Shown here: positions 48,970 to 57,542 of the stretch, piece by piece
Layout of the letters: each line of letters opens with the position of its first letter
How positions within the stretch are numbered: the first letter of the stretch is position 1
Assembly (NCBI GenBank): GCA_964420925.1
Contig: CAYQVB010000155.1
Span: forward strand, 1 to 64,000
Direction of reading: 5' to 3'
Length of the DNA stretch: 64,000 nucleotides
Source: JAJEAD01 sp964420925
GTDB lineage: Bacteria > Pseudomonadota > Gammaproteobacteria > HK1
The notes under the pieces: model-generated
Told to the model about the DNA's origin: nothing
The model's input: the letters and a program-made list of their open reading frames with translations, nothing else
The model's database searches: none
Translations under genes and position numbers: made by a program

Positions 48970-49746
48970 TCAGAAGGTCGCGGTCACGCCGCCGTCGACG
49001 GCGAGAATCTGACCGGTGACGTACGCGGCGTCCGGCGACACGAGAAAGGCCGCGGGGCCGGCGAGGTCCTCCGGTTCGCCGGCCCGGCCGAGCGGGATCT
49101 TGCGATAGCCGAGATACACCGTCTTGAAGTACTCGGTCTCGTGCTCGTGGCTGCCGTCGGGGGCGCGGGCCATGCGGGTGTCGATGAATCCCGGAGCGAT
49201 GGCGTTCACGGTGATGCCCTTGGGCGCGAGGTCGCAGGCGAGCGCGCGCACCATGTTCACGATCCCTCCCTTCGCGCTGCTGTAGGGGACCGAGTCGGGA
49301 GAGCCGACGAGGCCCATGATGCTCGCGGTCATCAGGATTCGCCCACCGGTGCGCTCCATGAGCGGAATGGCGGCCAGGGTGCACACGAGCGCCCCGTCGA
49401 GGTTGACGCGCGTCACCTCTCGGAAGCGCTCGATCGTGAGACCTCCAATGGGGCTCGAGTCGAGGATCGCGGCGTTGTTGACGAGCACGTCGAGGCGGCA
49501 GTGGCGGTCGTCAAGCTCGCCGACGAGGCGCCGGCAGGCCGCCTCGTCCCTGATGTCGAGTTCGGCCGGGATGGCGCGTGCCGCACTCGGGGCCGGCAGA
49601 CGTTGCGTGGCGCGCTCCACTTCTTCTCCGTCGATGTCGGCAAGGACGACGCTCGCGCCTTCGTCCAGCAGGCGTGCGGCGATCGCGAGCCCGATACCCC
49701 GCGCGGCCCCGGTGACGAGTGCCACCTGTCCCTCGAATCGTTTCAT
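48970..49746 (-). CDS. Short-chain dehydrogenase in the spermidine-type ABC operon
   Basis: A 258-residue classical SDR. VALVTGAARGIGLAIAARLL with an Asp after strand 2 (VVLADIDGEE) indicates NAD. LDVLVNNAAILDSSPIGG, ILMTASIMGLVGSPDS and VPYSSAKGGIVNMV (Tyr-Ser-Ser-Ala-Lys) are intact, and SPDAAYVTGQILAVDGGVTATF is the common C-terminus. The ATG overlaps the last codon of the upstream permease gene by four bases. It is last of a five-gene transporter unit, so its substrate is probably the imported compound or its first metabolite. Confidence 0.9.
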   Translation of the reverse strand: MKRFEGQVALVTGAARGIGLAIAARLLDEGASVVLADIDGEEVERATQRLPAPSAARAIPAELDIRDEAACRRLVGELDDRHCRLDVLVNNAAILDSSPIGGLTIERFREVTRVNLDGALVCTLAAIPLMERTGGRILMTASIMGLVGSPDSVPYSSAKGGIVNMVRALACDLAPKGITVNAIAPGFIDTRMARAPDGSHEHETEYFKTVYLGYRKIPLGRAGEPEDLAGPAAFLVSPDAAYVTGQILAVDGGVTATF

Positions 49747-50573
49747 CGTGCGCTTTCGCTCCGTGGGTAGGCGCCGCCTCCGCCGGGGCCGGCGCTTCGC
49801 CGCCACGCGAAGGCGACGGTGACGGTCAGAATGATCGAGAAGCCGAGGATCAGGGTGACGAGCGCGTTGATCGCCGGCGTGAACCCGACCCTCATCATCG
49901 CATAGAGGCGCACCGGCAGCGTCGAGTCCGTGCCCGCGAGAAACAGGGTGATCATGGTCTCGTCGAAGGAGAGGGCGAACGCCAGGAGACCGCCGGTGAG
50001 GAGCGGCATGCGCAGGTTCGGCAGGATAATGAAGCGAAAGGTCTGAATGCGGCTCGCGCCGAGATCCTGGGCCGCCTCGACGAGATTGCGGCTGAGCGCG
50101 TTCAGCCTCGTCAGCACGATGCGGTAGATGATCGCCGAGACGAAGAGCGCGTGTCCCACGGTGATGGTGATGATGCCCCGGCCGACGCCTGCTTCCCGGA
50201 AGTAGATGAGGAGCGAAAGGCCGGTGATGATGGGCGGGAGCAGAAAGGGCAGAAAAATGACGTATTCGAGCGCTCTGGCCGAGCGAGTATCCGGCCGGGA
50301 CTTCACCAGGAGCGCGGCGGAGGTGGCGAAGACCGCCGCGGCCGAGACCGCCAGGGTGCCGACGAGCAGGGAGTTCCACAGTGCGCTCCCCAGCGCATCG
50401 TTCTCGAAGAGCTTTGCATACCACGACAGCGAGAAGGTGTCCCAGTTCACCTTGCCCCGCCGCATCGAGAAGAAGGACAGCAGGAACACCAGCAGGATCG
50501 GCAGGTAGAGCGACACGTACACGAACACCGCCACCGCCGCGAGGGAAATGTCGAGCAGACGGTTGCGCTTCAT
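49743..50573 (-). CDS. ABC transporter permease (PotC-like)
   Basis: A 276-residue inner-membrane permease. About six membrane segments can be seen, starting LLDISLAAVAVFVYVSLYLPILLVFLLSFF. LVEAAQDLGASRIQTFRFIILPNLRMPLLTGGLLAF is the EAA loop. It overlaps the upstream permease by four bases and the downstream SDR by four, so all three are coupled. With the PotB-like permease it forms a heterodimeric channel for a spermidine/putrescine-like or other organic cation. Confidence 0.9.
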   Translation of the reverse strand: MKRNRLLDISLAAVAVFVYVSLYLPILLVFLLSFFSMRRGKVNWDTFSLSWYAKLFENDALGSALWNSLLVGTLAVSAAAVFATSAALLVKSRPDTRSARALEYVIFLPFLLPPIITGLSLLIYFREAGVGRGIITITVGHALFVSAIIYRIVLTRLNALSRNLVEAAQDLGASRIQTFRFIILPNLRMPLLTGGLLAFALSFDETMITLFLAGTDSTLPVRLYAMMRVGFTPAINALVTLILGFSIILTVTVAFAWRRSAGPGGGGAYPRSESAR

Positions 50574-51424
50574 TGCTGCCAGCGCGGATTAGCGAGACGC
50601 CGGGCGGCGTAGATGACCGCAAGGGCAACCGCCATCAGCAGGACCGAGAGCGCGGCGCCCAAAGGCCAGTTGAATGCGAGCCCGAACTGGCTGAACACCA
50701 GCCTCCCGTACGTGAATCCCTGGATGCCGCCGACCAGCTCCGGCGCGAGGAAATCCCCGGACGCGAGCACGAAGGTGAACATCGCACCGACGATCGCGCC
50801 CGGCAGGCTGAGCGGCAGGATCACCCAGCGAAAGGTCTGGATTTCGCTTGCGCCGAGATCGGCGGCCGCATGCAGGGCCGAGGCGGAAATGCGTTCGAGC
50901 GCGACGTAGATCGGCAGCACCATGAAGGGCAGGAGCACCACCGAGAGGGTGATCCGCACCGCGGTCAGACTGAAGAGCAGCGCGGTCACCGGCTCATCGA
51001 CGATGCCCAGCGCAAGCAGCGCGCTGTTGAGGAGGCCGTTCGTGCCGAGCACCCCGCGCATCGCGTAGATCTTGATGATGTAGCTCATCAGGAGCGGAAT
51101 CGCGAGGGCGACGACGAGAAGGTTCCGCCATGCGGGCGGGCGGCGCCAGATGAAGTACGCGGTGGCATAGCCGAGCACGAAGTTGAGCGCGGATACCTCC
51201 AGCGCCATCCGCATCGTTCGAAAGAAGGTGATGCGGTAGGACGAGTTGGAAAGGAGGTTCTGGAAGTTGTCGAGCGTCGGCCGGTACACGATGTTGTTGT
51301 CCACGACCGGAAGAAACCCGTAGGCGAGGAAGCTCGCGAGCGGGATCAGGATGAAGAGGAAGCAGACGCCCCAGAGCGCGAAGGCCGCCGATGCGCCCAC
51401 CGGCGGGCGCCCCGGGAAGGTCAC
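50570..51424 (-). CDS. ABC transporter permease (PotB-like)
   Basis: A 284-residue permease starting at a GTG within the ATPase stop (GTGA); the frame is open upstream inside the ATPase gene but is a shadow. Membrane segments begin AFALWGVCFLFILIPLASFLAYGFL. The EAA loop is HAAADLGASEIQTFRWVILPLSLPGAIVGAMFTFVLASGDFLAPELVGG. It overlaps the next permease by four bases. The order ATPase, PotB-like, PotC-like is that of the pot operons. Confidence 0.9.
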   Translation of the reverse strand: MTFPGRPPVGASAAFALWGVCFLFILIPLASFLAYGFLPVVDNNIVYRPTLDNFQNLLSNSSYRITFFRTMRMALEVSALNFVLGYATAYFIWRRPPAWRNLLVVALAIPLLMSYIIKIYAMRGVLGTNGLLNSALLALGIVDEPVTALLFSLTAVRITLSVVLLPFMVLPIYVALERISASALHAAADLGASEIQTFRWVILPLSLPGAIVGAMFTFVLASGDFLAPELVGGIQGFTYGRLVFSQFGLAFNWPLGAALSVLLMAVALAVIYAARRLANPRWQQ

Positions 51425-52560
51425 CGCTGCGCTCCGGTGACCAGGGCGCACTCGGAGGGCTCGAAGCCGACCTGCACGCGGGAGCCGATCGCCGGCGGCC
51501 GGGCGGCCGGGTCGCTGCGGGCCTTCATGGTGAGGGCCTGCGACGCCCGCGGGTGTTTCAACTCGGTGATCGTCTCCGATCCCACGAAGGAGACCGACGC
51601 CACCTCGCATTCGATCCGGTTGGGGTGGTCGCCGGCAACCGGAATGAAGGCCTCCGGGCGGACCGCGAGCGCGAGCCCCTCTCGATGCTCGGGCGGAGAG
51701 CCGCGTACCTGCATGGTGCCGCAGGGGGTCGAAACGGTGGTGACATCGTCCCGGACGCGCTCGATCCGGCACGGCTCGAGGATGTTGCTCGCTCCGAAGA
51801 AGGCGGCGACGAAGCGGCTGCGCGGCCGGTAGTAGAGATCCCGCGGCGTGCCGATCTGTTCGATGCTTCCCGTGCGCATCACGCAGATCCGGTCCGACAT
51901 GGTGATCGCTTCGGACTGGTCGTGGGTGACGAATAGGAAGGTGATCCCGCTTTGCCGCTGGACCGACTTCAGGAACTTCTGCATCTGCCGGCGCAGCGCG
52001 GCGTCCAGGGCCGCGAGCGGCTCGTCGAGCAGGATGAGGCGCGGTTCGCAGATCATGGCGCGCGCCAGCGCGGTGCGCTGCTGCTGCCCGCCGCTGAGTT
52101 GGGCCGGGAAGCGTCCCCCGAGGGCTTCCAGCTCCACGATCGCCAGGGCAGCGTCGACGCGCGCTTCGAGCTCGGCGCGCGCCGTGCCCCGCACCCGCAG
52201 GCCGAACGCGACATTCTGCCGCACGCTCATGTGGGGGAAGAGCGCGTAGTCCTGGAACACCGTGTTGAAGGGGCGGCGATTGATCGGGAGATCCGCGATG
52301 TCCCGTCCGTCGAACTCGATCCGCCCGGCGGTGGGCGGCTGAAACCCCGCGATGGCCCGCAGGAGCGTGGTCTTGCCGGATCCGGACGGGCCCAGGATCG
52401 TGAGGAACTCCCCGTTCAGAACGTCGAGGTCGAGGGGACGGATGGCTTCGAAATCGCGAAACCTGACCCCGAGCCCGCGGATTCTGAGTAGCGGCGCCTT
52501 GCCGTCCGCCGGCGCCCCCGCAGGGTCGGCCTCAGGGTCGCCCATACGCGCTAACCGCAT
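51421..52560 (-). CDS. ABC transporter ATP-binding protein (PotA-like)
   Basis: A 379-residue ATPase. The start at 52560 or five codons later is uncertain; upstream open frame lacks similarity. ILGPSGSGKTTLLRAIAGFQ (Walker A), FNTVFQDYALFPHMSVRQNVAFGLRV (Q-loop), QLSGGQQQRTALARAMICEPRLILLDEPLAALD (signature, Walker B), FLFVTHDQSEAITMSDRICV (H-loop). The C-terminal 130 residues form the regulatory TOBE domain (GLALAVRPEAFIPV...). It energises the importer encoded with it. It begins 115 bases after the binding-protein stop, so a separate ribosome site or read-through links them. Confidence 0.92.
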   Translation of the reverse strand: MRLARMGDPEADPAGAPADGKAPLLRIRGLGVRFRDFEAIRPLDLDVLNGEFLTILGPSGSGKTTLLRAIAGFQPPTAGRIEFDGRDIADLPINRRPFNTVFQDYALFPHMSVRQNVAFGLRVRGTARAELEARVDAALAIVELEALGGRFPAQLSGGQQQRTALARAMICEPRLILLDEPLAALDAALRRQMQKFLKSVQRQSGITFLFVTHDQSEAITMSDRICVMRTGSIEQIGTPRDLYYRPRSRFVAAFFGASNILEPCRIERVRDDVTTVSTPCGTMQVRGSPPEHREGLALAVRPEAFIPVAGDHPNRIECEVASVSFVGSETITELKHPRASQALTMKARSDPAARPPAIGSRVQVGFEPSECALVTGAQR

Positions 52561-52674
52561 CCCGGTTGATGTCCACCCCGAGCCCCGGCCCGGTGGTTCG
52601 AACTGAAGCGGCCGAGGAGTCGCGAGGCAGGGAAGGGCAGGGCATCCTTCCCGGATGCCCTGCCGTCTCACCGC

Positions 52675-53679
52675 CTACTGCGCGGCCTTCACCTCGTTCC
52701 AGACCTGCACCCGGCGGTCGAAGTTCTCGACCGGGCGCAGCCACACGAGCTTGTCGGCGTAGTCGAGGCCGGGACTCTCGTCGGTCGTGTTTCCATACCC
52801 GTTCTTCTCGGTCATGGTCGGACCGGTGTGCCCGTTCAGGTAGTGGTTGACCCACTGGTGGGCGCACTCGGAGTCCTGCACGCCCTTGGAGAGCGCCCAC
52901 GTGTCGAGCCAGCCAATGCCCCCTTCCTTCGGGATCGAGTACACCACGTCATAGCCGCGATTCGCGAGCTCGACCGTCTGGAACTCGCCCATCGAGAACA
53001 TGAGCGTCGCCTCGCTCGAATCCCACATGTTCACGCCTTCCTCGAATCCGGCGTAGTAGCTGATGAGGTACTGCTTCTGCTCGATCAACTTCTGCTTGAC
53101 GGCATCGAAGTCGGCATCGCTCAGATTGAAGGGCTCGTCGAGCCCGAGGATGATTGCCGCGTTGGTCACGTTGTTGTTGGCGTCGTCGAGCGCGAGCACG
53201 CGTCCCGCGTTCTCGGGACTCCAGAGCGCTTCCCAGCTATCCACTCCGTCCGGGAAGGCTTCCTTGTCGTAGATCAGCCCCAGCGAGCCCCACGCGATCG
53301 GAACCCCGTAGGTCTCGCCGCCGCTCATCACCTCCGCGACCGCGCTGAAGGAGGGAAGGAGATTGGCGGTGTTGGGGATCTTCGACATGTCGAAGGGGAT
53401 GATCAGGCCCTGGTCCAGGTAGCGCTGGATGATCGAGGTGTCTATCGAGATCAGGTCGTAATCGGCGCCATCGCTGCCCACCATCTTGGCGAACATCTCG
53501 TCGACCGATCCGGTGTAGGCGACGCTGACCTCGCAACCGGTCTCGGCGGTGAAGGGTTCGACCCATTCGGGTTCGGAGTAGCCCTCGAAGCTGAAGAGTC
53601 GAACCTCCTGCGCGGCCACTTCGGCTCCGGCGAGCAGGAACACCGCGGCTCCCAGTTTCCATTCAAGCGATCGGAACAT
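52675..53679 (-). CDS. Spermidine/putrescine-type substrate-binding protein (PotD-like)
   Basis: A 334-residue periplasmic protein. A short signal peptide, WKLGAAVFLLAGAEVAAQ, ends near residue 24. The mature protein begins VRLFSFEGYSEPEWVEPFTAETGCEVSVAY. Family features include DYDLISIDTSIIQRYLDQGLIIPFD, IAWGSLGLIYDKEAFP and GWLDTWALSKG. The acidic and aromatic cage expected for a polyamine ligand (Asp/Glu/Trp) is plausible here but not proven. It is first in the transporter operon. A small ORF ends 12 bases upstream. Confidence 0.9.
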   Translation of the reverse strand: MFRSLEWKLGAAVFLLAGAEVAAQEVRLFSFEGYSEPEWVEPFTAETGCEVSVAYTGSVDEMFAKMVGSDGADYDLISIDTSIIQRYLDQGLIIPFDMSKIPNTANLLPSFSAVAEVMSGGETYGVPIAWGSLGLIYDKEAFPDGVDSWEALWSPENAGRVLALDDANNNVTNAAIILGLDEPFNLSDADFDAVKQKLIEQKQYLISYYAGFEEGVNMWDSSEATLMFSMGEFQTVELANRGYDVVYSIPKEGGIGWLDTWALSKGVQDSECAHQWVNHYLNGHTGPTMTEKNGYGNTTDESPGLDYADKLVWLRPVENFDRRVQVWNEVKAAQ

Positions 53680-53690
53680 CGTTTATCTCC

Positions 53691-53921
53691 TCATTCACGG
53701 TTATCGCGTCGTTCAGCGGCTGGCCCCGCACGCGAATACCGGCCGGTGACGTGTTCGCGCAGCATCGGTACGGGGTCCGCCATCTCGCCCCCGGCGAGAA
53801 AGCGGCGGAAATCCTCGTGTTGCGCGCCGACGGCGTCAAGATCCGCATCGATGACCTCGCCGCCAACCGGACGCCTTCGAATCGGGGTGATCGGAGCCGG
53901 CCCCTTGCCCGTGCGCTGCAT
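53691..53921 (-). CDS. Small hypothetical protein upstream of the PotD-like gene
   Basis: A 76-residue frame reading MQRTGKGPAPITPIRRRPVG then GEVIDADLDAVGAQHEDFRRFL, GGEMADPVPMLREHVTGRYS. The protein-like composition and helical character argue for coding, but the ribosome-binding site is poor and no family is recognised. It lies directly before the binding protein on the same strand, in the divergent region with the SMP-30 gene, so it could be a leader or regulator of the transporter. Confidence 0.4.
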   Translation of the reverse strand: MQRTGKGPAPITPIRRRPVGGEVIDADLDAVGAQHEDFRRFLAGGEMADPVPMLREHVTGRYSRAGPAAERRDNRE

Positions 53922-53986
53922 GCCGTCAGGGTATTGGCCCGTATACGATGTGTAAAGCGCGGTGCGTGCCCCCGAGGAGAGTGACG

Positions 53987-54868
53987 ATGGCGTTCGAGAT
54001 CCGTGATCGGAACCCGGCCGGAGCCTGGTTGGGCGAAGGGCCCTTGTGGCTTCCGGGCCGCCGGGCATTCCTGTGGCTCGACATGCCCCGACGCACGGTG
54101 CACCGCTTCGATCCCCGGCATGGCGAAGATCGGGTGCTCGCGGACGGGTTCGACGAGAAGCTCGCCTGCCTCGTCCGCTCGCGCGACGGATTCGCGCTGC
54201 TGGTGGGCGCAACGGGGTTCTACCGCCTCGACCCGGAGAACGGCTCCACGACCCGGCTCGCACCACCGCTGGTCCCGGATGAGGGCACGGAGTTCAACGA
54301 CGGCAAGGTCGCGCCGGACGGAGCCCTCTGGCTCGGCGTTTCGGACGTGGAGGAGACCGAGCCGACCGGATCGCTCCACCGGATCGGGGCATCCGGCGTG
54401 GAGTGCGTCGACCGCGGATTCGTCATCGCGAATGGGCCGGCCTTCTCCCCCGACGGCAGGGTGGCGTACTTCGCCGACTCCGTGGGCCGGAGAATCCTGC
54501 GCTACGCGCTCGATGCCGAGGGAAGGCCGGGCGGGCGGGAACTGTTCGCGGAGATCCCGGAAGAGGCGGGTTTTCCCGACGGAATGACGACGGACTGCGC
54601 GGGAAGGCTCTACAGCGCCCATTGGCAGGGCAGCCGGATCACGGTGTACGAAGCGGGGGGCGAGGTGGCGGAGACCATTGCGCTGCCCGCGAGCAACGTC
54701 ACCTCCTGCGCCTTCGGCGGCGAGGACTTCTCGCTGCTCTTCGCGACCAGCGCGGCCCTGGAGGACAGCGCCGGGCCGCAATCGCCGCACGGCGACGTTT
54801 TCGTGCTGTCCGGCGTGGCGAAAGGACTGCCCGAACCCGAACTCGATCCGGTGCTTCTCGGCAAATAG
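53987..54868 (+). CDS. SMP-30/gluconolactonase-family protein
   Basis: A 293-residue six-bladed beta-propeller hydrolase. The ATG follows GAGGAGA. LGEGPLWLPGRRAFLWLDMPRRTVHRFDP is the N-terminal blade with the metal-binding Glu (GEGPLW). DEGTEFNDGKVAPDGALWLG has the conserved Asn-Asp pair, and ANGPAFSPDGRVAYFADSVGRRI and GFPDGMTTDCAGRLYSAHW the remaining metal ligands. The enzyme opens sugar lactones or similar. It is divergent from the transporter operon and convergent with the dehydrogenase next to it, so it could act on a sugar lactone made by the latter. Confidence 0.92.
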   Translation: MAFEIRDRNPAGAWLGEGPLWLPGRRAFLWLDMPRRTVHRFDPRHGEDRVLADGFDEKLACLVRSRDGFALLVGATGFYRLDPENGSTTRLAPPLVPDEGTEFNDGKVAPDGALWLGVSDVEETEPTGSLHRIGASGVECVDRGFVIANGPAFSPDGRVAYFADSVGRRILRYALDAEGRPGGRELFAEIPEEAGFPDGMTTDCAGRLYSAHWQGSRITVYEAGGEVAETIALPASNVTSCAFGGEDFSLLFATSAALEDSAGPQSPHGDVFVLSGVAKGLPEPELDPVLLGK

Positions 54869-54931
54869 CCACGCGCCCGTGACCCACATCCCTGCGCTGC
54901 TCCGCCGCGGCGGGAGGGGTGGAAAGGGCGT

Positions 54932-55975
54932 TCAGTCGCCCCGGTGAGCGTAGGCGCGCTCGAGACGGCGGCGAAGATCGCGAACGAATCCGGGCGTGAT
55001 CTCGGCGTCGTGGGCGATCGAATGCCAGAGCCCCGCCTCGCGCACGTAGCCGCGCATCGCTTCGAGTCCGGTCCGGAGCTGGTCCCAGGTGAGCCCCATC
55101 GCTTCGGGCCGCACGTCGAGTCCGATCGCGGCGATGGCATTCAGCATCTCGTCCGCGCGTTCTTCGTGCAGCATCGACCCGACCACCACGCCGAGCCCGA
55201 CCGGCTGCCCGTGCAGGAACTTCCTGCCGGTCAGGTGCTCCAGCGTGTAGAAGAGGAAGTGATCCGTGCCCTCGATGTGGCGCGGACACCAGCCGGCGCC
55301 GTGAAAGGAGGTGCCCCACTTGAGGCCGTCCACCAGCACCCGGATCCCCTGGTCATCGAGCCTGCGGATGGCGTCGACGTTGTCGAGCACCGCTTCGACC
55401 TTGACGAGCGACTGGCGCGCGAGTGCCGGGTCGAATCGCCACTTCTCCTCGGCTTTGCCCCTCGACTCCGCGTAGCGCCAGTCGAGCACCCCGGTATGGA
55501 AGCACAGGATGTCGCCGATGCCCGACCAGTTGAGATGCGGGGGCGCCGCGCGCAGCACGTCGTAGTCGATGTACACCGCCTGCGGCACCGCCCAGCCCCG
55601 GTACACGACCCGGCCCGCCTCCCGCACCCCGGAGCGCTGGCCGTAGACCGCATTGACGCTGAGCGCGGTCGGGGCCTGAAACAGCGGCAGGCGCCGCCGC
55701 CAGGCGAAGAACTTGGCGACATCGAGCGCCTGCCCGCCCCCGAGACCGACCACCGCCTGGATGTCGCCGAGCCCCGCCGCGTCGCGCTCCAGGTCGCCGC
55801 GGTCGAGGGAATCCGCGAAGTAAGTCCTGCACTCGGCGTCCTCGAAGTGGTGAGCGAACAGCGGCCACAGGTCAGGCATGGTGACGACGAGGAAGGGCGG
55901 ATTCACGAAGTGCCGGAACTCGCTGTAAAGGCCGCGTCCGAAGACGGTGGGAAACCCGTAACGGAGATCGCTCAT
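54932..55975 (-). CDS. Glycerol-1-phosphate dehydrogenase-like protein (copy 2)
   Basis: A 347-residue member of the iron/zinc alcohol dehydrogenase superfamily near EgsA/AraM-type G1P dehydrogenases. VVGLGGGQALDVAKFFAW is the cofactor-binding G-G-G motif. The metal triad should be the Asp in GIGDILCFHTGVLDWRY, the His in RHIEGTDHFLFYTLEHLTG and the His in KFLHGQPVGLGVVVG. The substrate site differs from known G1PDH, and the YSEF...HFVNPPFLVVT N-terminus is shared with the paralogue upstream (57 bases away). It may act on a sugar phosphate or other polyol. Copies retain all three metal ligands. Confidence 0.85.
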   Translation of the reverse strand: MSDLRYGFPTVFGRGLYSEFRHFVNPPFLVVTMPDLWPLFAHHFEDAECRTYFADSLDRGDLERDAAGLGDIQAVVGLGGGQALDVAKFFAWRRRLPLFQAPTALSVNAVYGQRSGVREAGRVVYRGWAVPQAVYIDYDVLRAAPPHLNWSGIGDILCFHTGVLDWRYAESRGKAEEKWRFDPALARQSLVKVEAVLDNVDAIRRLDDQGIRVLVDGLKWGTSFHGAGWCPRHIEGTDHFLFYTLEHLTGRKFLHGQPVGLGVVVGSMLHEERADEMLNAIAAIGLDVRPEAMGLTWDQLRTGLEAMRGYVREAGLWHSIAHDAEITPGFVRDLRRRLERAYAHRGD

Positions 55976-56032
55976 GGTCGCTTCAGTCCCTCATGGCGTT
56001 GCACGAAGCGCGAACATACTCCGTTTACGAGT

Positions 56033-57112
56033 TTACGAGTTTGCGCGGTGCGCGACCTGACCCTCCGACCAGGCGCCGTACTTCCCTTCGATGCGGCGGC
56101 GCAGGCGCTCGCAGAAGGCGGCATCAACTGGAAAATCGTGGGCAATCCCGTAGGGCAGCGATTCCTCCCGCACGAACTCGGCGAGCCCGTGCAGGGCCCT
56201 CGCGACATTGTTCCAGGTCACTCCCATCGCTTGCGGCCGGACGTCGAGGTCGACGCGGTGCAGTGCGGTGAGCATTTCCTCGTCCCTCGCGCCGTGCATC
56301 AGGCACCCGGCGACGAGGCCCAGGCCCACCGCCTGCCCGTGGAGGAACTTTCGCCCGGTCGCGGCCTCCAGCGCGTAGAAGACGTAGTGCTCCACCCCCT
56401 CGATGTGCCGGGGATTCCAGCCCGCGCCGTGGTAGGAGGCGCCGCCCCAGCGCAGGCCCGACACCAGGAGGTCCACCCCCTTTGGAGTGAGGTCGCGCAC
56501 GTCGTCGAGCGCCGTGAGCACGGCATCCGCCTTCGCGAGCGAAATTTGCGCCAGAGACTCGTCGTAGGGCCAGCGCGCCTCGCAGCGGCCCTGCCTGTCG
56601 GCATAGCGCCAGTCCATGACTCCGGTGATGAAGCAGAGCACATCGCCGATGCCCGCCCGGTTGATCATCGGGGGCGCGCTCTCGATGACCCCGTAGTCGA
56701 TGTACACGCTCTCCGGCACCGCGAAGCCGACGTAGCGGACCCTTCCGCTCTCCCGCACCCCGGCGCGATGGCCGAAGACCGCGTCGACGGAAAGCGAGGT
56801 GGGGTACTGGAAGAGGGGGAGCCGGGTGCGCCAGGAGAAGTACTTGGCGCAGTCGATCGCCTGCCCGCCTCCCGCCCCGATGATCGACTCGAATCGGCGG
56901 ACTCCCGGCAGCGCGGCCTCCAGGTCCTCTCGTTCCAGGGAGTGCACGAAGTACGCCTCGCAACCCGGCGGGAAGCGCTCTCGAAGCAGAGGCCAGAGGT
57001 CTTCCATCGTCACCACGAGGAAGGGGGGATGCGCAAAGTTCACCGCCTCCGCCATCAGGTTGCGGCCGAACACCACGTCGAATTGCGGTATCTCCGCTTC
57101 CGAGTAGCTCAT
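56033..57112 (-). CDS. Glycerol-1-phosphate dehydrogenase-like protein (copy 1)
   Basis: A 359-residue paralogue of the downstream gene. IIGAGGGQAIDCAKYFSW is the cofactor motif. GIGDVLCFITGVMDWRY, RHIEGVEHYVFYALEAATG and KFLHGQAVGLGLVAG carry Asp, His and His metal ligands. The TALSVNAVYGQRSGV loop of the paralogue reads TSLSVDAVFGHRAGV here. The two genes are collinear and share the same order of motifs, so they arose by tandem duplication. It begins 5 bases after the permease remnant on the same strand, which may have been its upstream operon neighbour. Confidence 0.85.
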   Translation of the reverse strand: MSYSEAEIPQFDVVFGRNLMAEAVNFAHPPFLVVTMEDLWPLLRERFPPGCEAYFVHSLEREDLEAALPGVRRFESIIGAGGGQAIDCAKYFSWRTRLPLFQYPTSLSVDAVFGHRAGVRESGRVRYVGFAVPESVYIDYGVIESAPPMINRAGIGDVLCFITGVMDWRYADRQGRCEARWPYDESLAQISLAKADAVLTALDDVRDLTPKGVDLLVSGLRWGGASYHGAGWNPRHIEGVEHYVFYALEAATGRKFLHGQAVGLGLVAGCLMHGARDEEMLTALHRVDLDVRPQAMGVTWNNVARALHGLAEFVREESLPYGIAHDFPVDAAFCERLRRRIEGKYGAWSEGQVAHRANS

Positions 57113-57116
57113 GTCT

Positions 57117-57542
57117 TCATCCCTTCACCACCCCGAGGATCATGCCCTTGACGATGTGTTACTGCGACACCACCGCAAAGAGCAGCATCGGCACGATGGC
57201 CACGATCGAGGGGGCGCTCATTGCGCCCCAGTCGAGCGAGGTGTACCCGCGAAAGCTGGTGACCCCCACCGTCACGGGCTGGGCATTGTAAAAGGTGGGG
57301 CCGAGCGCGATGGCGAGCTCGTTCCATATCCAGATCGCGCTGAGGCCGGGAATCGCGCAGGGTACGTAGATGCGGGTGAGGATGCGCCAGCGTGTCCACA
57401 TCCTTCGATGAAGGCCGCCTCGTCGATTGCCGGGTCGATCTCGCGAAAGAACGAAGAAAGCGACCAGATCGAGAGCAGCGCGTGCACCTGATAGAGGAGG
57501 GCGAGGCCGACGTGGGCGTCGTACTGCAGGCTGATACCGCGC
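57117..57542 (-). pseudogene. Sugar ABC transporter permease (MalG-like), decayed
   Basis: Minus-strand reading gives ISLQYDAHVGLALLYQ, then HALLSIWSLSSFFREIDPAI and DEAAFIEGC, the EAA loop of carbohydrate permeases. A frameshift near 57405 then moves the family sequence to another frame: WRILTRIYVPCAIPGLSAIW, DWGAMSAPSIVAIV, followed by an in-frame TAA and HIVKGMILGVVKG, the typical C-terminal end. The N-terminal half is missing. The remnant begins at the base after the M20 hydrolase stop. No intact partner (MalF-like, MalK-like, binding protein) is nearby, so a whole sugar importer has been lost. Confidence 0.8.
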
